DNA from: Pinus tabuliformis
Lineage: Eukaryota; Streptophyta; Pinopsida; Pinales; Pinaceae
Length of the DNA stretch: 64,000 bases
Reading direction: 5' to 3'
NCBI GenBank assembly: GCA_031772625.1
Contig: CM062814.1
Coordinates: 820,640,757 to 820,704,756 of the forward strand
Shown: positions 1-10,499 of the stretch, piece after piece
Layout: the number at the start of each line of letters is the position of its first letter
Position numbering within the stretch: position 1 is the first letter of the stretch
Made by a program: the position numbers and the translations under genes
Notes under the pieces: model-generated
Seen by the model: only the letters and a program-made list of their open reading frames with translations
Databases searched by the model: none
Told to the model about the DNA's origin: nothing

Positions 1-535
1 GATCAACATAGGTCCATTCAAAAACATCCTTATAATTTTGAAGTAACTTAAGATATTGAGCTTTGATATCAGGATCTAGAGATGCACATATTTTGATGTT
101 TTTAATATCATCATTTGTTCCAATATTAATTTCTTCTATGTCATCTTGTGAAGAATTGGATTGAGGGTTTCGGAGGACATCATTTTGATCAAACAATTTT
201 TCTAAAGGAATGAGGCCTTTGGGAATAAAATTGTTAGACAATTGAATAATGTCATGATCATCAATTTTTGAATTGAAATTTGAATTGTCATTTCCATTTG
301 TATTTTCGTTTATTTATGTTCTATCTTCATCAATTTGTAGAACTGAAAATTCATCTATAAACTGCAGAAAAGATTTCAAATGTTAATCATCTTCACATAT
401 CTGCCAGTGTTTTAGATTATCTCAGATGGATGGTCTGTACTTGACTTTCATTTGATAGAGTACATTGGTTTGAGCAGGAATTTTAAATGAACTAGCAGAA
501 ACAGCTAAGGCATATGCATGAATATTCTGATTTCT
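1..535 (-). pseudogene. RNase H to RT linker and first residues of Tat reverse transcriptase
   Basis: The minus-strand frame that carries the RNase H continues through an acidic, Asn/Asp-rich linker (about 340-80) and ends at the window edge with residues NYKDVFEWTYVD. In Tat-type pol proteins a YKDVFAWSY-like stretch immediately precedes the RT domain, so RT lies just outside. In-frame stops occur near 420 and 318. The catalytic part of RT is not visible, so the element's activity cannot be judged here. Confidence 0.65.
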
Positions 536-1027
536 TGGAATATAAATCAAATTAAAAGCATCAATGAAGTTTTCGATTGAATCCCAAACTTCATTTCGAT
601 AAGACCTAATTCTAGGATGCTTAGTCTAGAAAATATTTCTCACTTGTTTGAAACTAAGTTTTGAATCAGTAAAAACACTTAAGTTTTGAACCTTTAAGCT
701 TTAGGCTAATTCCAATCCCAAAAGGAAAGCTTCATATTTAGCCACATTATTTGTAACTTTGAAGTCGAGCTTGCATGATTAGGTGATATTTTCTTTTTCT
801 AGTGAAATTAAAACTACCCCAGCTCCTGCTCCATCTTTTGAACAAGAACCATCAAAAAATAGTTTCCATACATCAGTTTGATTTGGTACAAGACTTTCGA
901 TTACATCTTCTATTTTAACTTGAGTTTCATGTATTTGGTTTGAAGAGAGTTGAAAGCAACCAAAATCCTGATCAATTGCATAAATGGGATGGTTCTTTGG
1001 CTGGTCTATTTTGCAAACAGTGTGCAT
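535..1027 (-). pseudogene. Archaeal-type RNase H (aRNH) domain located upstream of RT
   Basis: RNase H would remove the RNA strand of the RNA/DNA hybrid during reverse transcription. Visible motifs in order are FFDGSCSKDGAGAGVVL (first catalytic Asp), TNNVAKYEAFLLGLEL (catalytic Glu) and VFTDSKL (second catalytic Asp). Where the family has an Asp in the final NxxADALA-like motif, this copy reads IHAYALA, so the fourth acidic residue has become Tyr. In-frame TAA codons lie at 779-781 and 701-703. It begins about 40 bases after the protease stop, so the order is protease, aRNH, RT rather than the more familiar RT, RNase H, aRNH. Confidence 0.75.
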
Positions 1028-1039
1028 AAATCTTACCTC

Positions 1040-1936
1040 TCAATATAACCTTAATTGTTCTCCCCCATAAACTGGAATAGTGGCATAAGACATATCCATA
1101 TGAAGAGTTACCCCTAATTTGGCACAACAAGACCTAGAAAGGAGCATTCCAAATTTGGGAGGAATATCTGTGACAACTATATTAAACACTACACTTTTCA
1201 CTGGAATTTGGGCAAGGGTGACTACTAAATCCTTAATCAATCCTAAGCAGGGCACCCTTTCAGAATCAAAGGTGTACAAGTCATGATAGGATCTAGTTAC
1301 ATCAAGTTTCAATTGATCCATGATAGTTTTTGGCATGAGGTCATGTGATGCTCCAGAATCAAGCATACAATTATATAACATGGAATCATTTGTCTTAAGA
1401 GTTACATAGAAAGGAGTCACTATTTCATATATCATATCTAAGCTAAGACCAAAGACAACTGTTGGTTTTTCATCTTGTAGACTAATGATATCACTTTTAG
1501 CATCAACCGAGGTGTTTTGTATCCATTTGGAGACTTGATTTTTATACCCAAGTTTTTTGGAAAGTTTTGAAAGTGGGATTGGGATTTTAACTCTTTCTAA
1601 CTCTTTTTCAACATCAAATGTAGTCAAAGCATTTTTATCATTTTGAGCAGTATTGGTTGACTGATTTAATGGTCGAATAACAGTTGTTTGAGTTTCAGTA
1701 GCTTTAGTACAAGGTTCAATTATTGGAGTTTCCTTAGGAGGTCTTCCAGGGCTGGGTCTAGGCCTAAGATCATATCTCTTGTTCAACTCTATAATTAAAA
1801 ATTCAGATAAGGCATGGTATTTAGAAACCTGTGAGGATTCTTGATCTTCTTGAACCTGATTTTGTTGTGAGAGAGGAATAACAACTATTTGATTAGAACA
1901 AGTATCCATGTTATTGATATCTTCAGTAATGGTCAT
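1040..1936 (-). pseudogene. Retropepsin-type protease part of the Tat polyprotein
   Basis: A 298-codon open stretch on the minus strand. The first ~150 residues are a low-complexity linker after gag. The second half is a retroviral-type aspartic protease: LDSGASHDLMP carries the catalytic Asp-Ser-Gly, followed by a flap-like segment and DIPPKFGMLLSRS, a hallmark of the Tat/Athila protease-like domain. The protease would cut the Gag-Pol precursor inside the particle. The catalytic triplet is intact. The stop at 1040-1042 is TGA; the next domain (aRNH) follows in the same frame, so this TGA is probably a mutation rather than a true end. Confidence 0.8.
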
Positions 1937-2005
1937 AGTATTTTCATCAGGTTGCTGGTCATCTATTAGTAAAGGAGTGGGAACCTGCTAGTCATTACTA
2001 GGTCT

Positions 2006-3420
2006 CTACATAATTTGTAATTGTGGATTCCTTTTATATTGACCTTGATTTTGATTTTGGGATCTAGTAACTATTTGTTGAACTATCCTAGGTTGAGTCT
2101 CAATCTTGGAAATTCTATTAGATAGATTTCTAACAAGAGAAGTTATTTCATCTATTTTAGAATCCTCTGTTTTAGTCTTAGAAGAACTAGAGGAACTAGA
2201 GGCCTCTTGAATAGATTTGAGTTTTCTTTGGGCCTTTTCCTCTTTAGCTTTCAAGGATGTCAAAGCAGCCCTATTTTCTTCCACCTCTATAGAATTTGTT
2301 TGCATATCTTCAAGAGTTCTTGAAGTTCTCTCTCTTATCATAACAACAAAATCATTGTCAAAGGCTTTAGAAAACCTAGACTTAGCTACAATTACAAGGG
2401 GTTTACAATTAGGGGGCATCTTATGATAAAGTTTATTGAACCTTTTGATAAAATCTGACACAGGTTCACCGAAGTTTCTTTAAAGTTCTTCAAACTTAGT
2501 CAAAAAGTAAAGAGGATCTTTCTTTACACCCAATTGATTTTTAAATATGTTTGTAAGCTCTTCCCAATTTCTAATGGAATCTACAGGTAACTGCCTAAAC
2601 CAGATTCTTAAATTTCCTTCAAGTGATTGTACAAACAATCTCATGTAAACATTTTCTTGTTTGATATTCATGTTGTTTGCAAAGTCTAGAAAAGCTTGAA
2701 GATGTTCCTCAACTGAGGGACCAATTTCTCCATTATACTTGGGAAGGTATTTCAAGTACCCAGCTGGGAATGCATCAAGGTTAGCAGGTAAGACTAAAGC
2801 TGCATATCTAGCATGTACAATAGGTCGAAATGCCATAGTAGAAGGTGGTGTATGAGGTGTTTGTACGGATGCAGAAGAAGAAGATGAAGAAGAGGTAGAA
2901 GAAGGTAATTGAGGGGGTGTGTGACTATGCGGAGGTGAAGAAGGAGGGGATCTCCTGAATAATTTAAAGGAGTCTTAAGAACTAACTTTTGGACCTGTGA
3001 ATGAATACCCTCTTTTTTTTCAAAGAGTGGATTTGAATATACAGAGAGGGTCTCTTCAGGTTGTTCAGAAGTAGAAGCTTCAGGTCGTTCAGAAGTGGAA
3101 GGAAATGAATAAGTGGTAGGGGATATGAAATCTGTGGGTTTGTATTCAGGTAAATGAACACCCAAGTCAAACTCAGTTTTAGGTGATCTTGGTGGTAGTG
3201 GGGGTTCTTGATTCATTTCAAAAGAATGAATGAGGAAAGATGAATCTAAATCAACTCCCCTATCTAATAGTTCAGAAACCCTAGGAGGTATTTGTGTCCA
3301 ATCAAGATCGGATGGAATATTACTAAAAGGATCAAATGATACTAAATCTTCAAATTGCAAGGATGAAGAGGAAGAAGAAGATGGTTGATGTCTCCTTTTA
3401 GAATAGGCTTTTCTCAGAAT
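2006..3420 (-). pseudogene. Gag of the Tat element
   Basis: N-terminal acidic, Pro/Ser-rich segment (about 3420-2840) in one frame, then the capsid core in another (2836 to 2006), so one frameshift lies near 2840. The core shows YLPKYNGEIGPSVEEHLQAF, a retrotransposon gag start, and EGNLRIWFRQLPVDSIRNWEEL. It continues through a Lys/Glu/Ser-rich coiled-coil tail (AKEEKAQRKLKSIQE) into the protease. A TAA at 2480 and a TAG at 2006 break the frame. I see no zinc knuckle. Gag forms the virus-like particle that packages the element RNA. Much of the upstream segment reads in more than one frame, so its exact start is unsure. Confidence 0.75.
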
Positions 3421-3503
3421 TTTTTCAGGATGTGACAGAGGATTAACTAAGTCAGATTCCGAATGAGATCTGGTGTTCTTAAAAGGTGCCAGTTTGGGCT
3501 AGT

Positions 3504-3621
3504 GGAGTCGCCAGGTGAAGGATTTTAACCTTTCTAGACCTTTAATCACCTTAAAGAAATAGAATGAATATCACTGCCCCAGGAAAACTTAATCAAATTC
3601 GAATCCCCGGCAACAGCGCTA
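3504..3621 (-). promoter_or_regulatory. Primer-binding site region (tRNA-Asp-like, with a second tRNA-Arg-like match)
   Basis: At 3601-3621 the minus strand reads TAGCGCTGTTGCCGGGGATT, close to the complement of the plant tRNA-Asp 3' end (TGGCGCCGTTGCCGGGGA), six bases from the LTR edge. A second primer-like match, TGGCGACTCCACT at about 3511-3524, resembles the tRNA-Arg site seen intact at 20036. The first is better placed to prime this element; the second may be a relic or chance. Confidence 0.6.
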
Positions 3622-3627
3622 GATTGA

Positions 3628-4430
3628 TGTTGTATCTTTGAGATGATAATGGTCATCTATCATGATAGAGCATCTAAGATAATTGTTTTGGGGGTTTTGT
3701 TTTAATTTGGAGGACCAATGGATGAAATAGATGTAACATTGTAATGCCTAACCTTGTGAATAATATTAATATCAAAGCAAAGGGCTGATATAAAATTTCA
3801 CACAATGATATAGCTTGTATGGTGGCGAGCATAAACAGAGAAATAATATGATTATCATAGTTTTCAAATTGAAAATTAAATAATCATAAGTATGAAAACC
3901 TTTAAACTATGTTCAGAAAGTTTAAGAGAATATACTTAAGCTTACAAAAGATGTTGATTATTTATTGATTTAGAGGGAATTAATTAAACAAACAGTCCAT
4001 TAATTCGTTCTCTTTATAGATTATCACTTCAGAAGCTTATAGGAGTATATTGAAACCAAATTATTCCTACCTAGTTATCTCTGTAAGACATAAGAATATG
4101 AACAAAAACATAATGAGTAATACTGGAAAAACTTACAGGAAACACAAACTATGTAAAACAGAATTCAGAATCCTTTGCTTTGTATTAATGATACAGAAAA
4201 GTCAACTACATCAAATGTTTAGAAATGCTTCTTCAAGGGTGAAACCCTTAATAACTCGTGAAGAGAGTTCTTTATACAACAGTAGAACTAAGAAAATATC
4301 CTAAACTGTTTTTACAAAAATAGATTATTATAAAATCAAAATAAAGACTGCTATTTGGTCGGCACTATTTTGATGTTGCACTGTTGGTGACTATTGCTGA
4401 AAAAACTGAAAATTGTTGAAGCTAGCTAAC
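3628..4430 (-). repeat. LTR of the Tat element
   Basis: Plus-strand start TGTTGTATC at 3628 (the ...CA end on the minus strand) lies next to the primer site. A TATA box (TATAAA on the minus strand, about 4270-4277) sits midway, followed on that strand by a pyrimidine-rich start region. The right edge is set by the purine-rich tract at 4431-4446 and lacks a clean TG, so it may be mutated; length is about 800 bp. Only one copy is in the window, so the edges rest on motifs, not alignment. Confidence 0.6.
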
Positions 4431-4446
4431 TATTCCTCCAAAAGCA
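4431..4446 (-). promoter_or_regulatory. Polypurine-tract-like sequence abutting the LTR
   Basis: The minus strand reads TTTTGGAGGAATAG immediately before the LTR, the position and composition expected of a polypurine tract, which primes plus-strand DNA synthesis at a 3' LTR. It lies about 20 bases past the stop of the extra ORF. Its presence on the outer side of what also acts as a 5' LTR is odd (see findings). Confidence 0.45.
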
Positions 4447-4466
4447 GAATGTTGTTCAATTACCTT

Positions 4467-7400
4467 CTAATCAAGTAAATCTGTCAATTCTTCCCAGCAT
4501 TTCTTATCTGGGATAGAAATCTTGGTTACCCTCCTGTAAATTTCATCCATCTTTGTATATTTAGTAAAAGTAGGTTTTACTAAAAATATGTGTCTAATTT
4601 CATGCAAGATGAAGAAAGTATCCCTGAGTGTGTTTGCTATAAGTGTTGGTGTTGCTACCCCTTTGATATTTGAAACTGAAGCTGCATGGGTGCCCATCTC
4701 TGTCAACTTCTTAACATAATCCTCAATTGGCATCAATTTGTCATTAATGACCAGCATAGAAGGTAAACCTTTGCTGGTCAAGGGTTCTATCCTCCTGAAA
4801 AACCTCTGAACTATGATATTGACATTGCTGCACTTTTCTTGTAGCTGTAGGGTGAGATTTTTCTTGGTGATTATCTTCTTTACCTCCAATATAGTGGCAG
4901 TTCTGTCATTTATTCCTAATTCCTCAAGCTCATAGCCATCTTTGGAATTTAGAAATTTGATTATATCAGAGGCAATCTCTGGCATATCCTCTAGCTCTTT
5001 GGTTATAGTTTCCACTGCTTCCTGGGCTTTTTCTAAGAGATCTTTCTGATCAAACACTATCTTGATGTAGGGCCAGATATCTTTGATTGATTCTGTGATT
5101 TCTTCCCACAAAATTTCCTTTGCTAAACCCAATTTATTTCTTATGAAGGACTCTTTGAGTTCTCTCTGTAATAATTCCACTTGACCTTTGACTCTGTTCA
5201 ATTCAGTTGCATGTGAACTGTCTGTTATTGACTTCATAAGCTGTAACTCCCTGAGTTCATCCTTTAGTTTCTTAATTTCTCTTGTCTGGATAGACAGGTT
5301 CCGAACAGCTCCAGCAAGCTTTTCAACTCCTTCTGATGTAACTGTAGTTGATGTTGTGGCTGAAGTAGAAGCCCTTGTGATAGGAATTGTTGCAAGAGGG
5401 ATTATATCCATTGAAGTTTGTGTCTTCCTTACAACTTCCTCTTTCTCCTGGACTAATTTCTCCATCTACTCCTCCATTTGTTTAATCTACAGATTCTACT
5501 CCATGATGAGCTTCATCATATCAGATTTTTGAGTTTCTGTCTCTTCGATTTCTTTGGCCATTAGGTCCTCATAGGCTGGCAATTTCAACTGTTTCTTTAA
5601 TGTTACAACTTCAATACTCTTTTTCTTAATGAGCTCTTCTGCAGCATTTATGTTTGAAGGATCATATCCCATCTTCATCACTATATTTTCCAAGGATTGA
5701 ATATTGGTATCCTTTTCTAATGAAGAGACCTTCTCCAACTTTAGCTATGACTAAGTGTTGGGCAAGGTAACTTGCATTTTGACAAACTCATAGCAGTGTT
5801 TTTCAGGGTGGAAGAAATCATCTTCGTAGTTTGTTTGTGCATCTCAATTTGGTCAATTGGATGCACATCCTTCACATTGAACTCAAAAGAAGTGTGTTTT
5901 TGATATTGAACAGTAGTCCTAGGCTGAGGAACTTGGGCTTGCAAGAAATCCATCTGCATCTTTCCCTTCTCAGAATCGAAGACTGAAAGAAGCCTAGCTT
6001 GAGAGCTGGAAGAATGCTTCCAGAACTAGGTGTAGGTGTTCAATTTTAATTCTTCATTCTTCCTTTTGATCTCACTAAAGACATGAAAAATGTCTTCCTC
6101 CTTATCCTTTGGAATGCCTCCACTAGTTTGAACTATCTGTTGTTCATGAGAAGTAGTGGAATGAGTTGGGGATTGTGTAGACTGTCCACCAGACTGTGTG
6201 TAGAGTAGAGTCTCTCCCAGTCCATCAAATGATGTCTTGTGAGGTTCATTTGTGGCACCAACAATCACAAAGATCCTAGGTCTCTTTTTCCTGTGAACAA
6301 TCCTAAAGCCCTGGCTTGTTGCTTCAGTTGTAGGTGAATATTGTTCTTCCCTCCCTCTCTGGGCTGTCTTTTCTTGTGCAAGTGGACTTTGGACACTCGA
6401 TGTAGAAATGTTCGACTCCTCAGCCTATTGGATGGTGTTCTCTGTCCATTCCAACAAGTTTTTATATTGTTCTATCTCAGGCCTGGCTTTGTGATGAAGT
6501 GGTGTAAATTTATTCTCCACCCTGAGTTTGAAAATGACTCCCAATGGGTCATATGACCAAGTGAAACTGAGACCAAACTTCATCTCCTTTAGCAATTTGT
6601 CTGCTTCCTCCCCTGCTACCCTGGTATTACAAATGAATGGACCAACTTGGGCTTTCATATTGAATTGTGACTTCTTCTTGGCAGCCACAAAGTGTACTTC
6701 ATCTACATTTAACCTCTACCTTAAGTATTCCAATGCAAAGATTCTAACAGGGAGGTACTTGGCCAGTTTGTAGGGTGGAAGGTCACAACCATAGACCCTA
6801 ATCTCTGTGTAGTTTTGGTAACAATACCAATCCCCTATTGTAGCTTGATCAATAAACTGTAATTCTTTAACAATCTCCTCACTAATCCTTGGTATTGGAG
6901 TGCTTCTCATAAGACTAATAGCTGGATGAATAAACAGTTCTATGAACTACTTATATGTGAACTATTCTTTCTCCTTCATCCCCATTGAAGTCCATAATAT
7001 CACTAATTATTGATTTCCTTCCTCATCTAGCTTCTGTAAAGAAAATGGGAATTTCTCTCCCTGAAAATATATAAAAAGGTAAACAAGTACTGAAGCATAC
7101 TGGAATAATTCCTCAGTATTAAACTTGAAAAATTGTTCATGTATGGCTTCAGCTATGAAATCACTAAAATCATAAATAACAGTGGGCTTGGAATCAGCAG
7201 AAAACATGGATAAGAAACCAAGGATGGCTTCATTGACAAACTGATCAGAGTTATAACCATGAAAATAGGACAAGATAGTGGTTATCTACTTGGTTCTATC
7301 AAGAAACATGGATGAATCATAAGGAGGGTTTCATTTTGGTAGAGGACTATCAATTGCTAGAAATAGTTCTAGGGTCTGGGATCTTTTGGTAAAGTCTAGT

Positions 7401-7816
7401 TTTTGATAAGCTTCTATCACGTTTTCATGGGAAAAAGGATGGCTTGGTGTAGTGGTAGGGGCATGTAGCATTTTTTCAATGGAACCAGAATTAATGGGAC
7501 AAAGGATTTCTCTTGTGGGTGAGATAATTGCTCTCTAGCTGGGATCATAAGACTCATGGAATTTTCTTACAAATTTTGGTGCTCTGTGTACTTGTGGGAA
7601 AATGTAATGAGGTAATTGATATTACCGGAGCCCTATTTCATCTGTCTTGTCAATCCGCTAATCTTCCATCCAACAATAGATTTCAAATAAATAGAATTGA
7701 GAAAAAGTCTCAATGATTTTACAATCTTTTTCGACTAATGGGGTATGATGGAAGGCGACCTGTGGGTGAATTAAAGGGTTTGGGACTTCTACAATTTCCC
7801 TTCCCCTGGGAGGCAT
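4467..7816 (-). pseudogene. Large extra ORF (coiled-coil protein) before the LTR
   Basis: One decayed protein of roughly 1,100 residues. It starts at an ATG at 7816-7814 (MPPRGREIVEVPNP), stays in a single frame down to about 5750, shifts frame once, and ends at TAG 4467-4469. The N-terminal half is globular with aromatic-rich stretches (for example at 7273-7007 and 6910-6425). A low-complexity Ser/Thr/Gln region follows at about 6400-6030. The C-terminal third (5740-4467) is rich in heptad-like Leu/Lys/Glu and is probably coiled coil. I cannot assign a function. Extra ORFs of this size are known in Tat-lineage elements; this one is in sense orientation to the neighbouring LTR. At least ten of its in-frame stops are TAG. 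Confidence 0.6.
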
Positions 7817-8590
7817 TTTATCAAACAAAATTACAGACTGTAAATGACGGAAATTAGTTTGAAAGGGAGTGATTACAGTAAACAGATAATTGACAGAGAG
7901 GTAAGTGGTCCTGGATGTCGAATTCGTGAACATGATGAATGATTGCTTTAATGTAGGACAATAGTTGAGATGTTGAGCAGGAAATATTCAAAGACTAATC
8001 TGATTGCAGAAATACACTGTGTAACCATTCTCATCAATAATACAGTGTTTATAAATGACAATATTAGAGCAGGAGTGGTACTGAACGTTTGAATTTACAT
8101 TAATTATCCAATGGATTAATTAACAGATGTTTGACTCATAAATTCGCGGGAGTGGAAATGAACGGGAAATAGATAGGAAGAAGTTGATTAGGCAGCAGAG
8201 GTGAGATGGAGTGTGATGTGGAGCGGCAGTAAACAACTATTTGCTATACTGCGTTCAGGGGTAAAGTGAGGCGGTAAGTAGTTTCTGGATTTTAAGTCCT
8301 GAAACACTAAAAAGCGGATAAGGTTGTTTAAGTGGACGGTATAGAACACTGGCTTTTTTGGACCCCCCGACGATAAAGTTCGGACGGTGAATGAGAGCCG
8401 AAAAGGGTCGTGGGCCATCAGCTGATGAAAGGGTGTGTGGAATGAGAGGTGAGGTGATAGGTGTTTAACACATGAGCGGAAATGGTGGTGGGGTCATGAT
8501 TTCGAAGGCAGAGGTGACAGATGTGGGTCCCGGTAATTAAATGGATGGATGACAATATTTATGGAATCACATTGGCTTATAAAACTTTTG
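7817..8590 (-). promoter_or_regulatory. Promoter-like and leader region of the extra ORF
   Basis: No coding sequence is evident. Read on the minus strand, this higher-GC, pyrimidine-rich stretch contains a TATA-like ATTTATAAACAC at about 8046-8056, 230 bases before the ATG at 7816, followed by an AT-rich leader. This suggests the extra ORF had its own promoter inside the element, instead of being read only from the LTR. Inference from motifs and spacing only. Confidence 0.35.
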
Positions 8591-9171
8591 GTTATTTAAA
8601 ACCCATCATCAAATGAATGTTTTTCCAATGTTACAACTTAGGAATTAATCACTCGATATTTCAAGTTGATTTCACATGTCTACCTACCCTTTTTACTCCT
8701 AACATTTTCACTTATTTTTCAAAGTGCATTTAAGCTAGCAACCCAATATTTATTTTCATGAATAATCTACCTCTATACCTTATTCTCTCCATTGGCTTAG
8801 ATTAAACTGTTGAGCCAATTTTATTTTCTACCTATGACAATCAATTTAAAACAAATCCAATTATGATTAAACTATATAATTGGATTAAATAAACTAGTGT
8901 GGCATCTAAACAAACTGCACACAACTATTATTTTCAAAAGTGAATTAGAGTAAAAGTAGTGGCATTTATATTTGCAACACTTTCACAGTTTATTGCTTTT
9001 TCCTTTTCTCTCTAACCTAACATTTTTTTTTTCCTTCATTTTTTAGGGAATCTATTCTAAAATTTTCTTTGATATGGACATATTTATCAAAATATTTCCT
9101 AACATTTTTATTCAGTATTATTTTTGTCCATATCCTATCTTAACATTTTTTTGAAAAATATTTTCATTTTT
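8591..9171. other. AT-rich spacer, nothing recognised
   Basis: Low GC with poly-T runs near 9026-9034 and 9150. I found no ORF, LTR edge or integrase remnant here, although an integrase would be expected upstream of the extra ORF if that ORF belonged to a full-length element. The upstream part of that element is therefore missing or too decayed to see. Confidence 0.4.
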
Positions 9172-9451
9172 TGTACTAATTTATTTTAACTTACCAAAAC
9201 CAAAAAATGCTACAACAGATGGTATGCCTCTTCAATCTTGAATAAAGGAATTGTGCTCATGGACTTATCGAAGACTAGGCATTTGTGTGAGCAAGTGTCT
9301 TGACAATTTAAAACTAGGAATAAGACTTAAAGCCTTTACAAACATCAATCGGTCATGGAGTAACCATAGGATGAAATACCATAAGATCATTAGTAGGCTC
9401 CAAAACTCAAGCATAGGAAAATTTTGGAGGTTGTTGATTGCAGCATCAACA
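9172..9451 (+). repeat. Decayed short LTR (left partner of 16508-16785)
   Basis: From about 9215 to 9451 the sequence matches 16550-16785 (shared words include AGTAGGCTCCAAAACTCAAG and AAATTTTGGAGG), and both copies end in TCAACA. The first ~45 bases are too diverged to align, so the left edge (TGTACTAAT at 9172) is chosen only by matching the 278-bp length of the partner. Confidence 0.5.
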
Positions 9452-9475
9452 CTTGGCGACACACCAGTAGAACTC
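9452..9475 (+). promoter_or_regulatory. Possible primer-binding site after the short LTR
   Basis: Directly after the LTR-like end, CTTGGCGACACACCAGTAG resembles a mutated tRNA-Arg primer site (TGGCGACTCCGCTGGGGA is the intact form at 20036). This would orient the element on the plus strand. Confidence 0.3.
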
Positions 9476-10499
9476 CAACTTCTTTGTTTAGGTTTAATTC
9501 TCTAAGTGCAAGGTATTATACTTTCAGGAAGTATTGATTCATCTTGTGGATTATCTTGGCTTCCATACTTAAATCGGTTAGAGCTATAGTCCCCTCCATT
9601 CCCTTACTTGAATAAACACATATCAAGGCTTGCAAAATCACAATTTTTTCGATCTAAGAAAGGGTAATATATAACTGTGAGTTTAAGATAATTAGAGTAT
9701 GAGTTTTCATCTATGGTGTTGCTCTGCTTCCAGCAGGCCTGGACAATACCCCGACAGAGTCACTACAGCAACACAAGCATCGCTTCACTACCAGCGATCC
9801 TAAACAATACCCAAGTGAAGTTAATTGTTTCACCTCTCTACGCAGGAAGTCTTTCTCTTCTTTCACCCTTTATTTATTTTATTTCTAGAATTGTGCTTAG
9901 GCACTTATTTATTTCACAATTAGAAGAGGAATCTCAACTTATTAAGAGCATGAGAGGTTTTTCCTTCATAGAAGGTTTATAGACCTTTGATATTGGTTTT
10001 CTTACTAATTTATTTTCTGCTTACCTTTCTCTTCTTGATTGGATCGACAAGAAAAACATTATTTACTTAAAATGTAGAGTTGAGGAATGAGAATCCTAGA
10101 ATAGATACAGGCTTTATAGTTTTACTAAATGTTTTTCGTTCAATTCGATCATATTTTCCATTCAAAAATAATTGAATTTAAATATATGTAGACTCAATAT
10201 AGAGAAGAGGTAACAGATTAGCCAAGCATTGTTCACCATCATAATTTCCCTTTTCAAGTTTACCACATTGTCTTTTGAGAAAAACAATAGCGTATTTCAT
10301 GCAAAGTCTTATTAAACAAACACGAAACAAAATACATAATAAAACCAAAAGCAGAAACAAGAGACAAAAAAAATGGAGACTAAACCCAAAAGCATCATGT
10401 AAGACAAAAATACAAAAACAAAACAAATGCAAAGACTAGATTGAGAGCAAGAAAGAAGGTGGATGCAATGCAAAGGAAGCTAAATGAAACTAAGCCTAC
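9476..10499. other. Internal region of uncertain origin
   Basis: Open stretches exist (for example plus strand 9713-9982), but none shows a motif I recognise and composition does not favour coding. I see no gag, protease, RT or repeat here. Confidence 0.3.

Larger units (their letters stand above)
1..4430 (-). mobile_element. Ty3/gypsy Tat-lineage retrotransposon, 5' part
   Basis: Reading on the minus strand, the order is LTR (about 4430-3628), tRNA-Asp-like primer site, gag, aspartic protease, archaeal-type RNase H and the beginning of reverse transcriptase, which runs off the left edge. Gag after about position 2840, protease and RNase H share one frame, as expected of a Gag-Pol polyprotein, but several stops interrupt it. 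Placement in the Tat lineage rests on the second, archaeal-type RNase H and on the short acidic segment that leads into RT. The 3' half and second LTR lie outside the window, so LTR age cannot be judged. Confidence 0.8.

Noticed and set aside
8188-8418. 76-codon minus-strand ORF upstream of the extra ORF
   Set aside because: It lies in the promoter-like region, and its translation shows no domain; treated as non-coding.
9713-9982. Plus-strand 89-codon ORF as a possible small gene
   Set aside because: No known motif, no matching neighbour, and composition like the surrounding non-coding DNA.
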